Assembly (NCBI RefSeq): GCF_014851905.1
Contig: NZ_JACVAQ010000001.1
Coordinates: 1,178,001-1,242,000, forward strand
Direction of reading: 5' to 3'
DNA from: Pseudomonas sp. PDM14
GTDB taxonomy: Bacteria; Pseudomonadota; Gammaproteobacteria; Pseudomonadales; Pseudomonadaceae
Length of the DNA: 64,000 bases
In this document: in pieces, positions 61,146 through 64,000 of the stretch
Numbering within the stretch: position 1 is the stretch's first letter
Layout: the number at the start of each line of letters is the position of its first letter
Made by a program: the position numbers and the translations under genes
The notes under the pieces: generated by a model
Told to the model about the DNA's origin: nothing
The model's database searches: none
What the model saw: the letters and a program-made list of their open reading frames with translations, nothing else

Positions 61146-62336
61146 ATGCACACCCCCATCAGCGCGCCTGATCGTCTCGCCTTGCGCCTGCTCAGCCTGG
61201 CCTATTTCGTTCAGGCGGTCGGCGCGCTGTCGGTCGTCGGCAGCCTGGAGGCGATTGCCACCACCTGGGCCTTGAGCAGTGCGCAGAGCGCGCTATTGAT
61301 CACCGTGTTCGGCGTTACCTTCGCGGTTGCCGCACCGATGCTGCAGGTGACACTGGGCCATCTGCCCCGCCGTTCGCAGGTATTGCTCGGGCTGTCGATC
61401 TTCAGCGCCGCGGCGCTGCTGTTCGCCGTTGCTTCGAGTTATCAGACGCTGGTTTTTTCCAGGGTGCTGATGGGGCTGGGGGCGGGCTTCATCGGGCCTG
61501 TGCTCGGCGCGCTGGGGTCGAACCTGGTACGGCGCGAGCAACAGGGCAGCGCGATAGCCATCGTGCTGCTCGGGCTGAGTATCGCCGGCCTCGCCGGCAT
61601 GCCGATCAGCGCCTGGATCGCCCACGAGTTTGGCGCGCGCAGCCTGTTCCTTGGCATCGGTGCCAGCGGCCTGATCACAGCGATGATGATCATGCGGTGG
61701 GTACCGGATCGTGTGGCAGGACAGCGCGTCGCACTACCCAGCGTGCTGGCATTGCTGACACAGGCCACGTCGCTCAGCGCCTTTTTGGTGGTGTTCTTCG
61801 TGACCTCGGGCGTGTTCACCACGTACGCCTTCCTCGCGCCGATCATCGCCAACGATTTCCACGGCAGCGCGAGCGATATCACCCTGGCGCTCGCTGTGTT
61901 GGGCGTGGCGGGCGTGCTGGGTAATCTGCTGGTCACGCGTCTGGCACCGCGTGTCAGTGCCGAGCGTCTGCTGCTGGTCGGTATCGCTCTGTTGGCATTG
62001 GATCTGCTTGGATTGGCGGCGATGCCGAGACAGCTTGCAGGCTTGCTGCTGGCCTTGGTGGTGTGGGCGTTGGCCACCGATATCGTCTGGCCGTCGCAGC
62101 AGCGACGCATCGTCGAGCTGATGCCGGAACAGCGCGGCATTGCCCTGGCCTTGACCGCGTCGTTCATGTTCGGCGGGATCGGTTTCGGCTCCGCTGCAGC
62201 AGGGGCGCTCTATCCCGTGTTCGGCTACACCGGCTTGCTGTTTGCCTCGCTGATGTTCCTGCTGCTGGCCTTCGTCAGCCTACGCTTCTCCGAGCGGCGT
62301 GCCCGTGTTCAAACGCCCGTGCCTGGGTTGATCTGA
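61146..62336 (+). CDS. MFS transporter (drug:H+ antiporter type)
   Basis: A 396-residue protein with about 12 membrane helices. The MFS features are visible: a motif-A-like loop after helix 2 (LGHLPRRSQVLLGLS), the motif-C-like glycine/proline pattern in helix 5 (RVLMGLGAGFIGPVLGALGSNLV), and a second-half repeat. It resembles AraJ/YdhP/sugar-efflux type exporters. ATG 61146 has TTGGAGAG upstream. It starts 22 bases after the terminator of the SDR pair, so expression could need readthrough or its own weak promoter. It is convergent with hxlR with no gap between stops. Confidence 0.88.
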   Translation: MHTPISAPDRLALRLLSLAYFVQAVGALSVVGSLEAIATTWALSSAQSALLITVFGVTFAVAAPMLQVTLGHLPRRSQVLLGLSIFSAAALLFAVASSYQTLVFSRVLMGLGAGFIGPVLGALGSNLVRREQQGSAIAIVLLGLSIAGLAGMPISAWIAHEFGARSLFLGIGASGLITAMMIMRWVPDRVAGQRVALPSVLALLTQATSLSAFLVVFFVTSGVFTTYAFLAPIIANDFHGSASDITLALAVLGVAGVLGNLLVTRLAPRVSAERLLLVGIALLALDLLGLAAMPRQLAGLLLALVVWALATDIVWPSQQRRIVELMPEQRGIALALTASFMFGGIGFGSAAAGALYPVFGYTGLLFASLMFLLLAFVSLRFSERRARVQTPVPGLI

Positions 62337-62834
62337 TCAGCGATTGCGTTGAGCCGCCTCGCGCAACCTGGCCAATCTCTCGAGCGTCGAGCCGTCCGCA
62401 CCCGGGCCGGGACGCAGGCTCAGATCCTCCAGCGCGAGCGTCTGGCCATTGGTATCGGTCAATTTGACCGGGGCAATGGCGGCTCCACTCTTGCGATTGA
62501 CCGGAATCAGCGGGGCGCCTTCTTCCAGCGGATTCCACTTATCGCCCCACTGCAGCATCGCAATGATGATCACGTGCAGCGCTTGGCCCTTCTCGGTCAG
62601 GGCGTACTCGGTGCCGCTGCCGACGGCGGTCTTCACAAGGATGCCGTAGTCCTGAAGCAGCTTCAGGCGCTTGGACAGGATGCCCTTGGAAATCTCCAGG
62701 TTGCGCTGGAATTCATCGAATTTCGTCGTGCCCCAAAGCAGCTCGCGAATGATCAGCAGGTTCCACCAGTCGCCCAATACGTCAACCGAGCGGGCTACCG
62801 AGCAATTGCGATCCTCGAAGGTAACTCGTTCCAC
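62337..62834 (-). CDS. HxlR family transcriptional regulator
   Basis: A 165-residue regulator with an HxlR winged helix: RNCSVARSVDVLGDWWNLLIIRELLWGTTKFDEFQRNLEISKGILSKRLKLLQDYGILVKTAVGSGTEYALTEKGQAL. The cysteine in RNCSVARS is the redox or electrophile sensor position in some relatives. The start is taken as GTG 62834, which has GCGGAG eight bases upstream; ATG 62900 or 62948 would precede the likely transcription start (TATCAT -10 at 62899-62904). It is divergent from the small exported protein and DUF1329 genes and probably represses them through the palindrome at 62926. Confidence 0.88.
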   Translation of the reverse strand: MERVTFEDRNCSVARSVDVLGDWWNLLIIRELLWGTTKFDEFQRNLEISKGILSKRLKLLQDYGILVKTAVGSGTEYALTEKGQALHVIIIAMLQWGDKWNPLEEGAPLIPVNRKSGAAIAPVKLTDTNGQTLALEDLSLRPGPGADGSTLERLARLREAAQRNR

Positions 62835-62886
62835 GTGCAGATCTCCGCGTGAGTGAGCGGTTTCAAGCCGCCGACAAGAAAAGGTG

Positions 62887-62942
62887 TTGACAGGTTTCAT
62901 GATAGCACCTAATTTCTCGTCGCAAGGTTCTTTAATAGAACC
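62887..62942 (+). promoter_or_regulatory. Promoter and HxlR operator for the DUF1329 operon
   Basis: TTGACA (62887-62892), 17-base spacer, TAATTT (62910-62915): a strong sigma70 promoter. Just after the expected start lies the perfect palindrome GGTTCT-TTAAT-AGAACC (62926-62942). On the other strand a TATCAT (62904-62899) may be the hxlR -10, so one site could control both directions. Confidence 0.7.
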
Positions 62943-62968
62943 AAACAACGAGCATCCGAGGCTATCCC

Positions 62969-63265
62969 ATGATCAAGCAGCTCCTGACTGCGACGGCGTT
63001 TTTCGTCGTCGCCACCGCGCAGGCCGAACCCTACGACAACTGCGTCACCAATGAACTGGAAGATCGTCTGATTACGGCGGATCTTGCGATCGCCGCCGGC
63101 AATTGCCACCTGGCCCTTGCCAGCGATGGGAGCCAGATATTTTCGGCATTGGAATACGCTCACAGCTGGTTCCTCCAGGCGCAAGCGCTGGGTTCCAATC
63201 AGGCACGCCAGGCACTGGATCTGGTCGAGCAGAAACTGGCGCAGGCAGGGCACGCTCATGACTAA
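62969..63265 (+). CDS. Small exported protein of unknown function
   Basis: A 98-residue protein with a signal peptide (MIKQLLTATAFFVVATAQA) and a helical mature part starting EPYDNCVTNELEDRLITADLAIAAGNCHLALAS; two cysteines may pair. I recognise no family. The general look (short, exported, helical, two Cys) resembles the proteins at 52226 and 52609, but similarity is weak. It overlaps the DUF1329 gene by eight bases, so the two are translationally coupled and may work together. Confidence 0.7.
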   Translation: MIKQLLTATAFFVVATAQAEPYDNCVTNELEDRLITADLAIAAGNCHLALASDGSQIFSALEYAHSWFLQAQALGSNQARQALDLVEQKLAQAGHAHD

Positions 63266-64000
63266 GCCCATCGCCCTATCGATGCTGCTGGTCGCCATGA
63301 CCGTCAGTGCCAGCCTCGCTGCAGCAGAGGAATTCACGCCGCTGGGCGCCGAGGCAGCCGGTAATGCAGACGGTTCAATCCCGGCCTGGACCGGCGGCTT
63401 CAGCCGTAACGTGACGTGGAGCGACATCGGCAAGCAGTTCGTCGATCCCTTCGCCGATGACCCGGTGAAATTCTCCATCGATGCCAGCAATCTGGAGACC
63501 TACCGGGACAACCTCACCCCCGGACAGATTGAGCAACTGCGCCGCAATCCGAACGGCTATCGCCTGGACGTCTACGAGACGAGGCGAACGGCCAGGTACC
63601 CCGATTATGTGTACGCGGCTGCGGGCAAGAATTCGCAAACGGCCAAGTTGGTGCCAGGCGGCAATGGCGTACTCGACTACCAGGGCTACTACCCGTTCAT
63701 CCATCCCAAGAGCGGGGTGGAGGTGCTGTGGAACCACTTCATGCGCTATCGCGGCGGCAGCCTGCTGCGCACCCATACCCAGGTCATCACGCAGACCAAC
63801 GGCTCTTTCAGCCAGGTCCAGCTCGAAGACCGTGCGGCCTGGCCGGAGAACCTCAGTGGCTTCGACCCGGTCCGCGATGCCAACATCATGATCTTCTCGA
63901 CACAGAAGGTGACCGCCCCGGCTCGCCTGGCGGGCAACATCCTGCTGGTGCAGGAAACCATCGATCAGGTCAAGGAACCGCGCCTGGCCTGGCTCTACAA
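63258..64000 (+). CDS. DUF1329 family exported protein (5' part)
   Basis: The first 247 residues of a protein cut by the window end. A signal peptide (MTKPIALSMLLVAMTVSASLAAA) is followed by the DUF1329 pattern: FTPLGAEAAGNADGSIPAWTGG, then DNLTPGQIEQLRRNPNGYRLDVYETRR, and GVEVLWNHFMRYRGGS. DUF1329 proteins have a LolB/LppX-like lipid-binding fold and are usually about 450 residues; many neighbour DUF1302 and RND-type genes. ATG 63258 overlaps the preceding gene's stop. The function is unknown; outer-membrane lipid or hydrophobic-compound transport is a reasonable guess. Confidence 0.88.
   Translation, partial: MTKPIALSMLLVAMTVSASLAAAEEFTPLGAEAAGNADGSIPAWTGGFSRNVTWSDIGKQFVDPFADDPVKFSIDASNLETYRDNLTPGQIEQLRRNPNGYRLDVYETRRTARYPDYVYAAAGKNSQTAKLVPGGNGVLDYQGYYPFIHPKSGVEVLWNHFMRYRGGSLLRTHTQVITQTNGSFSQVQLEDRAAWPENLSGFDPVRDANIMIFSTQKVTAPARLAGNILLVQETIDQVKEPRLAWLY

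Overview
The window is a chromosomal segment of a high-GC gammaproteobacterium, almost certainly a Pseudomonas. The gene order cbrB-crcZ-pcnB-folK-panBCD-pgi-acsA, pnp-rpsO-truB-rbfA-infB-nusA-rimP, secG-tpiA-glmM-folP-ftsH, greA-carB-carA-dapB-dnaJ-dnaK-grpE, recN/fur/bamE/smpB and the lld lactate locus follows the Pseudomonas core backbone, and the tmRNA tag (ANDDNYGAQLAA) fits the genus. Calls rest on reading the sequence and on remembered family features; no database search was run.

Layout. 1-15300 (mostly +): the end of the carbon/nitrogen regulator CbrB, the catabolite-repression decoy RNA CrcZ with a sigma54 promoter, polyadenylation (pcnB), folate and pantothenate synthesis, glucose-6-phosphate isomerase, acetyl-CoA synthetase, an MpaB-type protein, an RlmI-like methyltransferase, a large DUF748 envelope protein and two DUF2845 proteins. 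15300-30720 (-): two stress proteins (CsbD, BON), then a long run of RNA decay, translation and transcription genes containing tRNA-Leu and initiator tRNA, then secG, tpiA, glmM, folP and ftsH. 30720-31370 is an unusual 650-base gap where Pseudomonas genomes normally carry rlmE. 31370-41811: yhbY, greA, carAB with an attenuator-like leader, dapB and the dnaJ-dnaK-grpE heat-shock genes, which have two sigma32 promoters. 41900-46200: the SOS gene recN, fur/bamE, ratA-rnfH and smpB. 46200-52000: lldR and the lldP-lldD-dld lactate operon with an LldR operator.

52000-64000 is more accessory: two small related exported proteins, a Cache-PAS hybrid histidine kinase, the tmRNA gene ssrA, a glutaredoxin/AhpD-like pair beside an AraC regulator, a GlxA-type regulator divergent from two short-chain dehydrogenases and an MFS exporter, and an HxlR regulator divergent from a small exported protein and a DUF1329 protein that runs off the window.

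A regulatory thread links several loci. CbrB drives CrcZ, whose A-rich CA motifs titrate Hfq/Crc. CA-type motifs also sit at the ribosome binding sites of acsA and lldP, so acetate and lactate use are plausible Hfq/Crc targets in this same window. No strongly novel multi-gene system was found. The best leads are regulatory: a sigma54 promoter before the BON gene, a leader ORF and terminator before carA, the CA motifs, the HxlR and GlxA operators, and the missing rlmE.
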